A stretch of DNA of 64,000 nucleotides from VXYK01 sp965214565 (GCA_965214565.1 OZ243951.1:2542001-2606000), one strand, 5' to 3'. Shown: positions 23,394 through 32,146, numbered from the stretch's first letter. Notes: generated by a model not told the origin, from the sequence alone. Translations and numbers: made by a program.

Positions 23394-25985
23394 GTGCAAG
23401 CCAACGAAGTTCGCCGCGCCTTCGCCTCCTTCTTCGCCGAGCGCGGCCACAGCCACCAACCGTCGGCGAGTCTGATTCCCCACGACCCGACCCTGCTGTT
23501 CACCGTGGCCGGAATGGTCCCTTTCAAGACGTACTTCACCGGTGAGCAGGCCGCACCCTTCGACCGTGCGGTGACCGTCCAGAAGTGCGTGCGCGCAGGC
23601 GGCAAACACAACGACCTCGATGAGATCGGGCGCACCAGTCGCCATCTCACCTTCTTCGAGATGATGGGCAATTTCAGTTTCGGCGACTATTTCAAGTCCG
23701 AAGCGATCGCCTGGGCCTGGGAGTTCGTTGTCGACGTGCTGGGTCTGGACCCACAACGCCTGTGGGTCACCGTGCATCTCAGCGATGACGAGGCCGCAGC
23801 CATCTGGACAGACGAGGTGGGTATCCCGCCCGAACGGCTGCAACGCCTCGACGAGGACAACTACTGGAAGATGGGGGCGACTGGTCCCTGTGGACCGTGT
23901 TCGGAGATCTTCTGGGACAAGGGCCCCCAGTACGGTGACGGTGGTGGCCCCGAGCATGGCGGCGAGGACCGTTACATCGAGATCTGGAACCTTGTGTTCA
24001 TGCAGTTCGACCAGCAGAGTGACGGTTCCAAGACTCCCTTGCCGAAACCGTCGATCGACACCGGGATGGGTCTCGAACGCACCGTCTCGGTGCTCCAGGG
24101 GGTCGACTCGGTCTGGGAGACCGACGAACTCCGTTCCTTGCTGCAAACAGCCGCGCAACTGACCGGTGTCGATGCCCGAGCAACAACCGAACAACTCGTT
24201 TCGTTGAGGATTCTGGCGGACCATGCCCGAAGCACGGCAATGCTGGTCAGCGACGGGGTCTTCCCGTCGAACGAGGCCCGCGGCTACGTGCTGCGCCGGA
24301 TCCTCCGCCGGGCGGTGCGCCACTCCTACATACTCGGCGTCGAAGACGCCGACAGTACTGAGCTTACGGTGATGGGCCGGATGGTCGACCGAGTGGTGGA
24401 GGTCATGGGGGCGGACTACCCCGACCTGGTCAAGAACCGGCAGTTCGTCAGGGACGTGATCGAACGCGAGGAGCGCCGATTCCGCGAGACTCTGCGCACC
24501 GGGCAGGCCATCCTCGACGCCGAACTGGCCAAATTGAAGGGTGAGGGCCCCGGTGCCGAGCCGCTGCCCGGAGCCGTTGCCTTCCTACTGCACGACACCT
24601 ACGGGTTCCCTGTCGAACTCACCGAGGAGATCACCAACGAGCGTGGCATCGCCGTCGATTCAGAGGGCTTCCGCGCAGCCATGGCAGAACAGCAGAAACG
24701 AGCCAAGGATGCCCGCACCGAAGCCGAGGCCCATGACACGACGACGCTCGTGCAACTCGTCGAGCAATTTGGTGAGACCGAGTTCACGGGCCGCGACGAG
24801 GTCGAGTCGGTCTCTGAGATCATCCATATCGACGACGAGGTCGTGGTGCTCGACCGCACGCCGTTCTATGCCGAGTCCGGTGGCCAGATAGGCGACACCG
24901 GAACGATCCGCACCGAAACCTCCGAGATCGCCGTAAGAGACACGCGCTACGGCGTCCCGGGACTCATAGTGCATGCAATCGAGTCGGTCGAGGGCGAGGC
25001 GGCGGCAGGCCAGTCCGCCAAGGCAACCATAGACAACGATCGACGCGAGTTGATCCGCCGGAACCACACGGCCACCCACCTGCTTCACGCGGCGTTGCGG
25101 ACCGTTGTCGGTGAACATGTGAAACAGCAGGGCTCCTATGTAGGGCCTGACCGACTCCGCTTCGACTTCAGCCACTACCAGGCGTTGACCGACAGCGAGA
25201 TCACCGAAATCGAGGACTTCGTGAATGCTGAGGTGCTCGCCAACGCCGCCTGTCGACACTTCGAGACCACAATGGACGAGGCCCAACAGCTCGGAGCCAT
25301 CGCCTTCTTCGGTGACAAGTACGGCGACGTGGTGCGCGTGCTGGAGGCTGGCCCCCACTCGACTGAACTCTGTGGTGGCACACATGTGCGCGCCCTGGGC
25401 GACATCGGACCGGTGCGGATCATCTCGGAGTCGTCGATCGGTAGCAACATCCGTCGCGTCGAGGCACTGACCGGCCAGGCGACGATCGACTCTTTCCGCT
25501 CCGTCGGTCGCAGCGCAACCGAGGCTGCCAGGACTCTCAGCGTTCCAGCCAATGATCTGCTCGGCGGTGTCGAGCGACTCAAATCCGAAGCCAAGGCTCT
25601 GCGTCAGCAGATCGTGGCGCTCAAACAGCAGATGGCGATCGCTCAAGCACCCGCGCTGGCGGAGGGGGTGGTTGACGGGGTGGTGGTGGCGCGGCTCGAC
25701 GGGCTGGACCGCAACGGTCTTCGCGACCTCGCTCTGTCGGTTCGCGATCACGACGGAGTCGACGCCGTGGTCCTCGGAGCCGAACTCGATGGCGGGGGTG
25801 TGGCCTTGGTCGCCGCGGTCGACCCTGACAGTGTTTTCAACGCCGGCGTGCTCATCGAAGACGCCAAAAAGACTGTGGGTGGGGGAGGCAAACCCGCAGA
25901 AGAGATCGCGGTTGCCGGGGGGTCCAACGCCGAGGCCTTGGACGACGCGCTCGACGAGGTCCGCGCCGCAGCGCTCCGCCGATGA
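23394..25985 (+). CDS. alaS: alanine--tRNA ligase
   Basis: The 863-residue class II synthetase shows the N-terminal FASFFAERGHSHQPSASLIPHDPTLLFTVAGMVPFK and KCVRAGGKHNDLDEIGRTSRHLTFFEMMGNFSFGDYFK. The tRNA recognition domain follows, and an editing domain has the zinc residues in RNHTATHLLHAALR and ELCGGTHVRALGDIG. A C-Ala domain ends in GGGGKPAEEIAVAGG. Length is normal. The TGA lies in the first unit of a 14-bp tandem repeat leading to ruvX. Confidence 0.97.
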   Translation: MQANEVRRAFASFFAERGHSHQPSASLIPHDPTLLFTVAGMVPFKTYFTGEQAAPFDRAVTVQKCVRAGGKHNDLDEIGRTSRHLTFFEMMGNFSFGDYFKSEAIAWAWEFVVDVLGLDPQRLWVTVHLSDDEAAAIWTDEVGIPPERLQRLDEDNYWKMGATGPCGPCSEIFWDKGPQYGDGGGPEHGGEDRYIEIWNLVFMQFDQQSDGSKTPLPKPSIDTGMGLERTVSVLQGVDSVWETDELRSLLQTAAQLTGVDARATTEQLVSLRILADHARSTAMLVSDGVFPSNEARGYVLRRILRRAVRHSYILGVEDADSTELTVMGRMVDRVVEVMGADYPDLVKNRQFVRDVIEREERRFRETLRTGQAILDAELAKLKGEGPGAEPLPGAVAFLLHDTYGFPVELTEEITNERGIAVDSEGFRAAMAEQQKRAKDARTEAEAHDTTTLVQLVEQFGETEFTGRDEVESVSEIIHIDDEVVVLDRTPFYAESGGQIGDTGTIRTETSEIAVRDTRYGVPGLIVHAIESVEGEAAAGQSAKATIDNDRRELIRRNHTATHLLHAALRTVVGEHVKQQGSYVGPDRLRFDFSHYQALTDSEITEIEDFVNAEVLANAACRHFETTMDEAQQLGAIAFFGDKYGDVVRVLEAGPHSTELCGGTHVRALGDIGPVRIISESSIGSNIRRVEALTGQATIDSFRSVGRSATEAARTLSVPANDLLGGVERLKSEAKALRQQIVALKQQMAIAQAPALAEGVVDGVVVARLDGLDRNGLRDLALSVRDHDGVDAVVLGAELDGGGVALVAAVDPDSVFNAGVLIEDAKKTVGGGGKPAEEIAVAGGSNAEALDDALDEVRAAALRR

Positions 25986-26068
25986 TTGTGGGCCGATGAT
26001 TGTGGGCCGATGATTGTGGGCCAACGATTGTGGGCCACTGACATGCGGGTCGACTGACATGCGGGCCA
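25981..26068 (+). repeat. relay-type tandem repeats bridging alaS and ruvX
   Basis: GATGATTGTGGGCC occurs three times perfectly (25981, 25995, 26009) and once with AAC for GATG (26023), a 14-base period. Two 16-base copies beginning ACTGACATGCGGG follow (26037, 26053). The alaS TGA overlaps ATG 25982, which opens MIVGR and stops at TGA 25997-25999, overlapping ATG 25996. That opens MIVGR again and stops overlapping ATG 26010. The third frame runs 15 codons to TGA 26055-26057, one base before the ruvX ATG at 26059. The last copies imitate the RuvX start (MRVD versus MRAI). Confidence 0.9.
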
Positions 26069-26481
26069 TCGGGATTGATCTCGGATCCAAACGAATCGGT
26101 GTGGCGGTGAGCGACTCGAAGGGGTCGATGGCGATGCCGATCGAGGTGGTGAAACGGCAGGGAGACCGCCGACGCGAACACCGCGAACTGGCGGATCTGG
26201 CAAGTGAGTGGGAGGCCGAGATCGTCGTGGTGGGTGTGCCGTACAATATGGACGGGTCGCTCGGAGACGCGGCCAAGAAGTATCTGCGCGAGGCGTCAGC
26301 ACTCGGCGAAGCGCTCGGTCTTGAAGTAGTGCCCTACGATGAACGCCTGACCACGGTTTCTGCGGATCGGTTCCTCATGCAACAGGAGATGAATGCCGAG
26401 GCTCGTCGTCGCGTGGTCGACAAGGTCGCCGCGGCGGTGATGCTGCAGTCGTGGCTCGACGCCGGAATGCCCCGTGTCTGA
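26059..26481 (+). CDS. ruvX: RuvX/YqgF family Holliday-junction-resolvase-like nuclease
   Basis: The 140-residue RNase H-like protein has the catalytic Asp in MRAIGIDLGSKRIGVAVSD. It keeps the family segments VVVGVPYNMDGSLGDAAKKY and VVPYDERLTTVSADRFL. The C-terminal Asp/Glu pattern appears as VDKVAAAVMLQSWLD. YqgF proteins are linked to pre-16S rRNA 5'-end maturation and possibly to resolution of nucleic acid junctions. The ATG at 26059 is preferred because homology starts there; ATG 26043 is out of frame. The stop overlaps mltG by 8 bases. Confidence 0.92.
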   Translation: MRAIGIDLGSKRIGVAVSDSKGSMAMPIEVVKRQGDRRREHRELADLASEWEAEIVVVGVPYNMDGSLGDAAKKYLREASALGEALGLEVVPYDERLTTVSADRFLMQQEMNAEARRRVVDKVAAAVMLQSWLDAGMPRV

Positions 26482-28030
26482 CGAAGACCCGCGCCGAGCC
26501 CGCTCCGGTTATCTTGCCTTCCTCTTGGGCTTGGCCGAGAAGGATCCCTACCAACAGCCCCCGGGAGGTCCTGTGCACCAGGACCGTGCTTTGGCAGACG
26601 CGGCGATTCCGAACCGCGGCGATGAGTCGCGTGTCTCGGATTCTGCCGTGGCCACGGTCTCCGCTGATCCGGTCGGGCTCGACCCGACGCCCGACGAATA
26701 CCACGACGGACCGCGCGTGCCCGACGAAAGCCGAGCGGTGCGGGTCGCGCTGCCCGATTATGAGGCACCGCCCGGAGCGGTGATCGTGGCCGGGACGGAC
26801 GAGCACGGCACGGAGTACGTGCTTGAGGATGAACCCGACGCCGAGCCTCTGGTAGATCCACGCTACGACTCTGAGGATCGGAACTGGGTCCGTTACAGGA
26901 GTCACTGGGGCGGGTTCCTGCGCCTTCTGGGCGTTGCGGTGATCATCTTCTTTCTGCTTGCGACGATCCGCGGGCGAATCTACGACTGGATCGACGAGCA
27001 GATCGTTCCGGAGGGCCCCATCGGCGAACCCGTGATCTTCACGGTCGAAAACGGTGAGGCCGTCAACCAGATTGCCACCAATCTCGACAATGCCGGCGTG
27101 ATCGGCAACGCCACTATCTTTCGCTACTGGCTTCGCTGCGACGGCCCCAATGGTAAAGAGATCACGATCTCGGGTTTCCTGCGGTGCGATGCCGACTCCT
27201 CGTTCGAGGCAGGTGAGTACGCACTCTTTGAGAACATGCCGTACGTCGATGTGAACAACGTCTTGAACCTTGGACCGATTCCCGAGGTGTATTACAACTT
27301 CACGATCCCAGAGGGGCTGAGGGTCTCCGAGTTTATTGATCTGATGGCCGCACAGAACCCTCAATTCGATAGGGACAAGATCGTCGCCGCGCTCAACAAC
27401 CCGGCGTACGTATCGAAGTTCCTGCCAGAAGACGTCGGTCAGTTCTCGTGGTTCGAGGGCCTGCTCTTTCCCGCCACCTACGACGTTGCCGAAGACGACC
27501 TGCGTGATGAGGCTAGGTTTGTTCAGCGAATGAGCAACACCTTCGACGAGCGTTTCAGCGCCCTGCTCAACGAGGTTGGAAGAGATCCGGTAATCGATGA
27601 GCTTGCGTTGACCGACTATCAGATCATCACCATCGCATCGTTGATTGAAGAGGAGGCGAGAGTGGATGTCGACCGTCCGCAGATGGCTAGGGTCATCTAC
27701 AACCGCTTATTGCGGGGTGAACCGTTGGGTGTCGACGCCAGCGTCTACTACGCGCTCAACAAGTCCTTCACCGAGGATTTGACCGCCTCGGACCTGCGTG
27801 TCGACTCGCCTTACAACACGCGTCTGAACGCTGGGATTCCGCCGACCCCGATCGCCGCTCCGGGCGAGGCGGCGCTACGCGCGGCACTGCAGCCCGACCC
27901 TGATCCTGAACTGTTGTTCTGGGTTCGCACCGACCACGACGGTGTGGACGGTGCGCATACGTTCACCACTAATATCGACGAGCACAACGCGGCGGTTGAA
28001 GTCTGTCGTTCGCTCGGGTACTGCGGATGA
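26474..28030 (+). CDS. mltG: endolytic murein transglycosylase MltG
   Basis: MltG cleaves nascent glycan strands and helps set their length. The 518-residue product has an acidic, low-complexity cytoplasmic N-terminus (about 1-140) and a single TM helix (about 147-168; FLRLLGVAVIIFFLLATI). A LysM-like region and the YceG catalytic domain follow, with the active-site glutamate in ASLIEEEARVDVDRPQMARVIYNRLLRGEPLGVD and the later segment SPYNTRLNAGIPPTPIAAPGEAALRAAL. GTG start inside the end of ruvX. The TGA begins a 17-bp tandem array leading to aroE. Confidence 0.94.
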   Translation: MSDEDPRRARSGYLAFLLGLAEKDPYQQPPGGPVHQDRALADAAIPNRGDESRVSDSAVATVSADPVGLDPTPDEYHDGPRVPDESRAVRVALPDYEAPPGAVIVAGTDEHGTEYVLEDEPDAEPLVDPRYDSEDRNWVRYRSHWGGFLRLLGVAVIIFFLLATIRGRIYDWIDEQIVPEGPIGEPVIFTVENGEAVNQIATNLDNAGVIGNATIFRYWLRCDGPNGKEITISGFLRCDADSSFEAGEYALFENMPYVDVNNVLNLGPIPEVYYNFTIPEGLRVSEFIDLMAAQNPQFDRDKIVAALNNPAYVSKFLPEDVGQFSWFEGLLFPATYDVAEDDLRDEARFVQRMSNTFDERFSALLNEVGRDPVIDELALTDYQIITIASLIEEEARVDVDRPQMARVIYNRLLRGEPLGVDASVYYALNKSFTEDLTASDLRVDSPYNTRLNAGIPPTPIAAPGEAALRAALQPDPDPELLFWVRTDHDGVDGAHTFTTNIDEHNAAVEVCRSLGYCG

Positions 28031-28107
28031 GCCCAGTGCTACCATGAGCCCAGTGCTACCATGAGCCCAGTGCTACCGTGAGTCCAGTGCAGCCGATGAG
28101 CCCAGTG
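28027..28107 (+). repeat. relay-type 17-bp tandem repeats bridging mltG and aroE
   Basis: ATGAGCCCAGTGCTACC is repeated perfectly at 28027, 28044 and 28061, then in altered form at 28078 (GTGAGTCCAGTGCAGCCG) and partly at 28096. The mltG stop (28028-28030) overlaps ATG 28027. Each perfect unit encodes MSPVLP and ends in a TGA that overlaps the next unit's start (ATGA, ATGA, then GTGA). The last start, GTG 28078, opens aroE. The spacing of 17 (2 mod 3) is what makes each stop fall on the next start. Confidence 0.95.
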
Positions 28108-28926
28108 TCGGGCGAGACGAGAGTTGCCGGGGTGATCGGTGACCCGGTGACCCATTCGCTGTCGCCGATCCTGCACAACGCTGCTTTCGCGGCGCTGGGG
28201 CTCGACTGGATCTCGGTGCCCTTCCCTGTCGCGGCAGGGAAGGGTGCCCAGGCTCTGGAGGCCATGCGGACCCTCGGGTTGGCCGGTTTGTCGGTCACAA
28301 CCCCGCACAAGGATGCGGTCGTCCAAGCGGCAGACGAGGTCTCCGACACCGTCGAGGCTCTCGGAGCGGCGAACTGTCTCGTCCCCTCAGCGGATGGACG
28401 CATCCGTGCAGAGAACACCGACGGCGACGGTTTTCTGGGGGGTCTGCTTGCAGACGCCGACGTGACGGTCGAAACGAGGACGGTCGTTGTTCTCGGTGCT
28501 GGCGGAGCGGCCCGGGCCATCGCCCGCGCCTGCGCGCAAGCCGGCGCGTCGCAGGTGTTGGTCGTCAACCGCACCGCACAGCGCGCGGAGGTCTGTGCGG
28601 GTTTGGCCGGTTCTGCCGGTGCGGTCGCCGAACCCGCGGCGATAAGTGACGCTGACATAGTGGTGAATGCGACCACCGTCGGGATGGGCGCCGACCGTGG
28701 GTTGCCCTGTGACCCGGCACTGCTGCACCGGGGCCAGATCGTGGTCGACATCGTCTACAACCCGCTCGAGACTCCCTGGTTGGCCGCCGCGCGTGCCGAG
28801 GGGATCGATGCCTTCAACGGTCTGGCGATGTTGGTTCATCAGGCTGCAGTGGCCATAACCCACTGGACTGGACGGCCCGCGCCCGTTGAGGCGATGACTT
28901 CAGCACTGCGGACTCGCTTGAACTGA
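28078..28926 (+). CDS. aroE: shikimate dehydrogenase (NADP+)
   Basis: AroE reduces 3-dehydroshikimate to shikimate. The 282-residue product has the substrate-site motif GDPVTHSLSPILHNAAF, the catalytic Lys in LAGLSVTTPHKDAVV, ENTDGDGF, the nucleotide-binding VVLGAGGAARAIA and the C-terminal DIVYNPLETPWLAAARAEG...NGLAMLVHQA. Starts are GTG 28078 or ATG 28096 in the same frame, both inside the repeat array; homology only begins at about VAGVIGDP. Alternating start options are a direct result of the repeat expansion. Confidence 0.94.
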   Translation: MSPVQPMSPVSGETRVAGVIGDPVTHSLSPILHNAAFAALGLDWISVPFPVAAGKGAQALEAMRTLGLAGLSVTTPHKDAVVQAADEVSDTVEALGAANCLVPSADGRIRAENTDGDGFLGGLLADADVTVETRTVVVLGAGGAARAIARACAQAGASQVLVVNRTAQRAEVCAGLAGSAGAVAEPAAISDADIVVNATTVGMGADRGLPCDPALLHRGQIVVDIVYNPLETPWLAAARAEGIDAFNGLAMLVHQAAVAITHWTGRPAPVEAMTSALRTRLN

Positions 28927-28992
28927 ACCGCCCGACTGGAACGCCGGAGGGCCGAGGCGAGCGAGCCTCTTGTTGTGTGGTCACCGGCCGGT

Positions 28993-28998
28993 TAGGTT
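28993..28998 (+). promoter_or_regulatory. candidate -10 box before the prepilin peptidase gene
   Basis: TAGGTT would start transcription near 29005, giving a leader of roughly 57 bases that carries a Shine-Dalgarno-like GAGAGGCGG before ATG 29062. Unlike most boxes here it would not give a leaderless message. Confidence 0.35.
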
Positions 28999-29061
28999 CG
29001 GTTGGTCGACACACGGCGAGCGTTGCAAGCGACGCAGACGGCAGACACGAGAGGCGGAACC

Positions 29062-29919
29062 ATGATTGTGGCGGTGATTCTCGCCGCGTTCGGCGGCTTG
29101 ATCGTCGGCGGCGGGGTGACGATGCTGGCTGAGCGGACCGTCCGCGGCGAGCCGTTGTCGTTTCGTTCCCGGTGTGGATCGTGTGAGGCCCGACTGGCGA
29201 TCCACGAGACGATTCCGTTGTTGTCGTGGTGCTTGCTCTGCGGCCGATGCCGCTACTGCGCCGAGAGGATCTCGTTGATGCATCCCAGCGTCGAGGCGGT
29301 GAGCGCCGGGTTGTGGGTTGCTGTGGTGCTGCGATTCGGTTGGGGATGGCAGTCGCCTGCCCCGCTTGCGTTGGTTGGCGCGTTGCTGGCGCTCTCGGTG
29401 GTTGATCTGTACAGCTACAGGCTTCCCGACCGGCTCGTCTTCTGGTCGTTGGGCCTGTCGATTGCGGCCATGCTGTCTGGATCGGCCGCCACCGGCGACG
29501 TGAGCGTTGTCGGGTACGGGATCTTGGGCATGTTCGTCTATTTCGGACTTCTGCTGCTGGTGCACCTGATCTCACCCAAGGGCCTGGGATTCGGCGATGT
29601 CAAGTTGTCATTGCTGCTCGGACTCCACCTGGGCTGGGCCGCGGGGATCACGCGATCAGGCCGGGGGAGTGTTGCGGATTGGCTACTGGTGGTCCGCACG
29701 GTCTTCTGGGCCCAACTCCTGGCAAGCATGCTCGGGTTGTTGGGCGGTCTGTCGCTCGGTGTTCTGCGGCGAAGGCTGAATCGGGACGTGCTCGGCGATC
29801 CGCAGGCCGACCGGGGCCGACCCACGAAGCTCCTGGAGTCGAGCTTCCCTTTCGGCCCAGCCCTGGCCTGCGGAACCATAACCGTGGTGCTCTTCGTCGA
29901 ATCCGTCCCGGGCCTGTAG
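29062..29919 (+). CDS. prepilin peptidase (A24 family, PilD-like)
   Basis: This membrane aspartic peptidase removes prepilin leader peptides and methylates the new N-terminus. The 285-residue product has about eight hydrophobic segments. A cytoplasmic four-Cys zinc region (RCGSCEARL ... LLCGRCRYCAERIS) and the two catalytic aspartate motifs (VDLYSYRLPDRLVFW and GLGFGDVKLSLLLG) are present. The ATG at 29062 is chosen for its ribosome-binding site; an in-frame TTG at 29002 is possible. Its place between aroE and aroK is usual in actinobacteria, but aroC, often adjacent, is absent here. Confidence 0.88.
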   Translation: MIVAVILAAFGGLIVGGGVTMLAERTVRGEPLSFRSRCGSCEARLAIHETIPLLSWCLLCGRCRYCAERISLMHPSVEAVSAGLWVAVVLRFGWGWQSPAPLALVGALLALSVVDLYSYRLPDRLVFWSLGLSIAAMLSGSAATGDVSVVGYGILGMFVYFGLLLLVHLISPKGLGFGDVKLSLLLGLHLGWAAGITRSGRGSVADWLLVVRTVFWAQLLASMLGLLGGLSLGVLRRRLNRDVLGDPQADRGRPTKLLESSFPFGPALACGTITVVLFVESVPGL

Positions 29920-30045
29920 TTCTTGAGCCTGACGAGCAATGAACACGGTGCATCCAACGCCGTGTATACAACGCTGTGCAGCTCAGTGAAGCGGTCCGCC
30001 ACAGGAGCGCGCCATAATCGACCCGGGGTCAGCGAGCGGGTCCGG

Positions 30046-30051
30046 TAACCT
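30046..30051 (+). promoter_or_regulatory. -10 box of leaderless aroK promoter
   Basis: TAACCT lies 6 bases before the ATG at 30058. The 126-base gap upstream holds no other supported feature. Confidence 0.55.
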
Positions 30052-30057
30052 TTCGCC

Positions 30058-30612
30058 ATGTCGCCGGCCTCGATTGTTCTGATCGGTCCCATGGGATCGG
30101 GGAAGTCGACGGTGGGCCGCGCCCTAGCGGATCGAGAGCACATGAACCACCTCGACCTCGACGAGATGATCGTTGCCGCCCGCGGACTCACCATCCCTGA
30201 GATTTTCGAGGCTGAGGGTGAGTCTGGATTTCGGACTCTTGAACACAAGGCCCTGTCGAGTGCACTGGCCGGGCGCCCGGCGGTGGTCTCCACTGGAGGC
30301 GGTGTGGTCACAGTCGAGTCCAACCGGGACCTGTTGGGCGTATCCGGTGCTTTGATCGTCTGGCTCGATGCTTCGGTGGAAGTGTTGACTCGTCGGGTCG
30401 ACGGTGGCGCAACAAGACCGTTGTTGGCCAGCGACGACATCGAGGTTGCGCTGCGAGCCATCGTCGCTGAACGTGCCGATTGGTACGACGAGGTCGCAGA
30501 CTTCCGGATCGACACCTCCGAGGCGACCGTCGAGGACTGCGTCGATCTCATCGTGGCGGCGTGCGCGCCGGACGCGCCGCAGCCTGTGGAGAGGTCGGCG
30601 TTATGCCGGTGA
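30058..30612 (+). CDS. aroK: shikimate kinase
   Basis: AroK phosphorylates shikimate at O3 with ATP. The 184-residue product shows Walker A LIGPMGSGKSTVGRALA, the shikimate-binding DLDEMI, and GESGFRTLE with its Arg. STGGGVV, and a lid with the Arg in GGATRPLL, complete the site. It heads a coupled aroK-aroB-aroQ-pepP-efp-nusB run; its end overlaps aroB by 10 bases. Confidence 0.95.
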   Translation: MSPASIVLIGPMGSGKSTVGRALADREHMNHLDLDEMIVAARGLTIPEIFEAEGESGFRTLEHKALSSALAGRPAVVSTGGGVVTVESNRDLLGVSGALIVWLDASVEVLTRRVDGGATRPLLASDDIEVALRAIVAERADWYDEVADFRIDTSEATVEDCVDLIVAACAPDAPQPVERSALCR

Positions 30613-31622
30613 TAAACGTTGAACTGCGTGATCGCCCCTACCCGGTGCATGTCGGCCCCAAAGCGCTGGAGATGCTGGGCGAACTCGTCCCCTCCGGAGC
30701 GAGGCGGGTTGCGGTGATAACCCAGGAATCAATCCCCTGGAGTGTCGATCCCAGTCTCGGGGCGCTCACCATCACGGTTCCGGACGGGGAGTCGGCGAAG
30801 TCGCTGAGCGTCGTCGAGGACGTCTGCCGGAAGATGACGGTCGCCGGGTTTACCCGCGCCGACGTGGTGGTGGCGGTCGGTGGCGGCGTCGTCACCGACG
30901 TCGCTGGTTTCGCAGCAGCGGTCTATCACCGCGGTATCCGCTTCATCAACGTCGCAACCACACTGTTGGCCCAGGTGGATGCAGCAATCGGAGGCAAGAC
31001 CGGGGTCAACTTGGTGGAAGGCAAGAACCTTGTGGGGGCGTTCTGGCAACCCACAGCGGTGATCTGCGACACCGAGATGTTGGCAACTCTGCCGATCCGC
31101 GAATACCGCAGCGGTCTTGGCGAAGTCGCCAAGTACCACTTTCTGGGCTCTGTTCCGGCTCCAGGCGAGGGAATGACAGGCACCGCAGTCGATGCCGAAG
31201 TCGTGGCTGCCTGCGTGCAGATCAAAGCGGACGTCGTAGCTGCGGACGAGCGGGAGGGAGGCCGACGAGCGATTCTCAACTACGGGCACACGCTCGCCCA
31301 TGCGATCGAGACCGCGGGGGCCTACGACCTTCGTCACGGTGAGGCGGTCGCGGTCGGGATCGCCTACGCCGCTGAAGTAGCCAGGCGCCTCGGACGCATC
31401 AGCGACGAGCGCGTGGCCGAACACCACCAGGTGCTGAGCGGCTATGACCTTCCCTGCCGCTTGCCTCGAGGACTCGACACCGAGGAACTGCTCGAGTTGT
31501 TCAAGCGCGATAAGAAAGCGGTCGAAGGCGTCACGCTCGTGCTCGACGGACCCGACGGCGTCGAACCTGTCACCGGGATCGATCCGACGATCCTGCGAGA
31601 CGCGCTGGGTACGCTGCGTTGA
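30603..31622 (+). CDS. aroB: 3-dehydroquinate synthase
   Basis: AroB cyclises DAHP to 3-dehydroquinate using NAD+ and a divalent metal. The 339-residue product has the NAD-binding VVAVGGGVVTDVAGFAAAVYHRGI and ATTLLAQVDAAIGGKTGVNLVEGKNLVGAFWQP. It also has the metal/active-site LGEVAKYHFL and NYGHTLAHAIE plus HGEAVAVG. The frame is open upstream, but ATG 30603 gives the normal N-terminus and sits in the end of aroK. Its TGA overlaps a TTG that opens the relay to aroQ. Confidence 0.95.
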   Translation: MPVINVELRDRPYPVHVGPKALEMLGELVPSGARRVAVITQESIPWSVDPSLGALTITVPDGESAKSLSVVEDVCRKMTVAGFTRADVVVAVGGGVVTDVAGFAAAVYHRGIRFINVATTLLAQVDAAIGGKTGVNLVEGKNLVGAFWQPTAVICDTEMLATLPIREYRSGLGEVAKYHFLGSVPAPGEGMTGTAVDAEVVAACVQIKADVVAADEREGGRRAILNYGHTLAHAIETAGAYDLRHGEAVAVGIAYAAEVARRLGRISDERVAEHHQVLSGYDLPCRLPRGLDTEELLELFKRDKKAVEGVTLVLDGPDGVEPVTGIDPTILRDALGTLR

Positions 31623-31709
31623 CCGGTTCTGCTTCTGTCGATGAGCCTGACGCGATAATTGGAGACGCGCGATGACTGGAGACGCTCTATGACTGGAGAC
31701 ATTGTATGA
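31619..31709 (+). repeat. relay-type repeats bridging aroB and aroQ
   Basis: Near-identical 17-base units lie at about 31652, 31669, 31686 and 31703, with core ATGACTGGAGAC (ATAATTGGAGAC in the first). The aroB TGA overlaps TTG 31619, whose 18-codon frame ends at TGA 31673-31675 overlapping ATG 31672. That opens MTGDAL, ending over ATG 31689. That opens MTGDIV, ending over ATG 31706, the aroQ start. So four successive 4-nt overlaps connect the two genes across an 83-base gap. Confidence 0.85.
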
Positions 31710-32146
31710 GTTCTGTTGTTCTGCTTCTTTCGGGTCCCAATCTGAATCTTCTGGGGACACGAGAACCTGACGTCTACGGCCCCGAGACCCTTGATGACCA
31801 TGTCGCTTTGGCGACCGCCACGGCCGTTGACCACGGTCTGGAGATCGAACACTTCCAGTCAAACCACGAGGGGGAGTTGATAGAGGCGATCCACGGCGCT
31901 CGGGATCGGGTGGCAGCGATCGTTATCAACCCGGGCGCATTCACACATTCGTCGTGGGCCATTCACGACGCCCTGGCCGCGTTTTCGGGTGTAATCGTCG
32001 AACTCCACCTGTCGAACCCCAACGCCCGTGAAGCGTGGCGGCATACTTCGGTTGTCGCGCCGGTGGCCACAGGTTCAATAGTCGGCTTCGGCGCGGACGG
32101 TTACCGCCTTGCGATTGAAGCCGCAGCAGCACAGCTCGCGTTATGA
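31706..32146 (+). CDS. aroQ: 3-dehydroquinate dehydratase, type II
   Basis: AroQ dehydrates 3-dehydroquinate to 3-dehydroshikimate. The 146-residue product shows type II motifs LLSGPNLNLLGTREPDVYG (with the catalytic Tyr), FQSNHEGELIEAIH, VINPGAFTHSSWAIHDAL and ELHLSNPNAREAWRHTSVV. Type II enzymes form dodecamers and use no Schiff base. The start is the last ATG of the relay array. The stop overlaps the next gene as ATGA. Confidence 0.96.
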   Translation: MSSVVLLLSGPNLNLLGTREPDVYGPETLDDHVALATATAVDHGLEIEHFQSNHEGELIEAIHGARDRVAAIVINPGAFTHSSWAIHDALAAFSGVIVELHLSNPNAREAWRHTSVVAPVATGSIVGFGADGYRLAIEAAAAQLAL

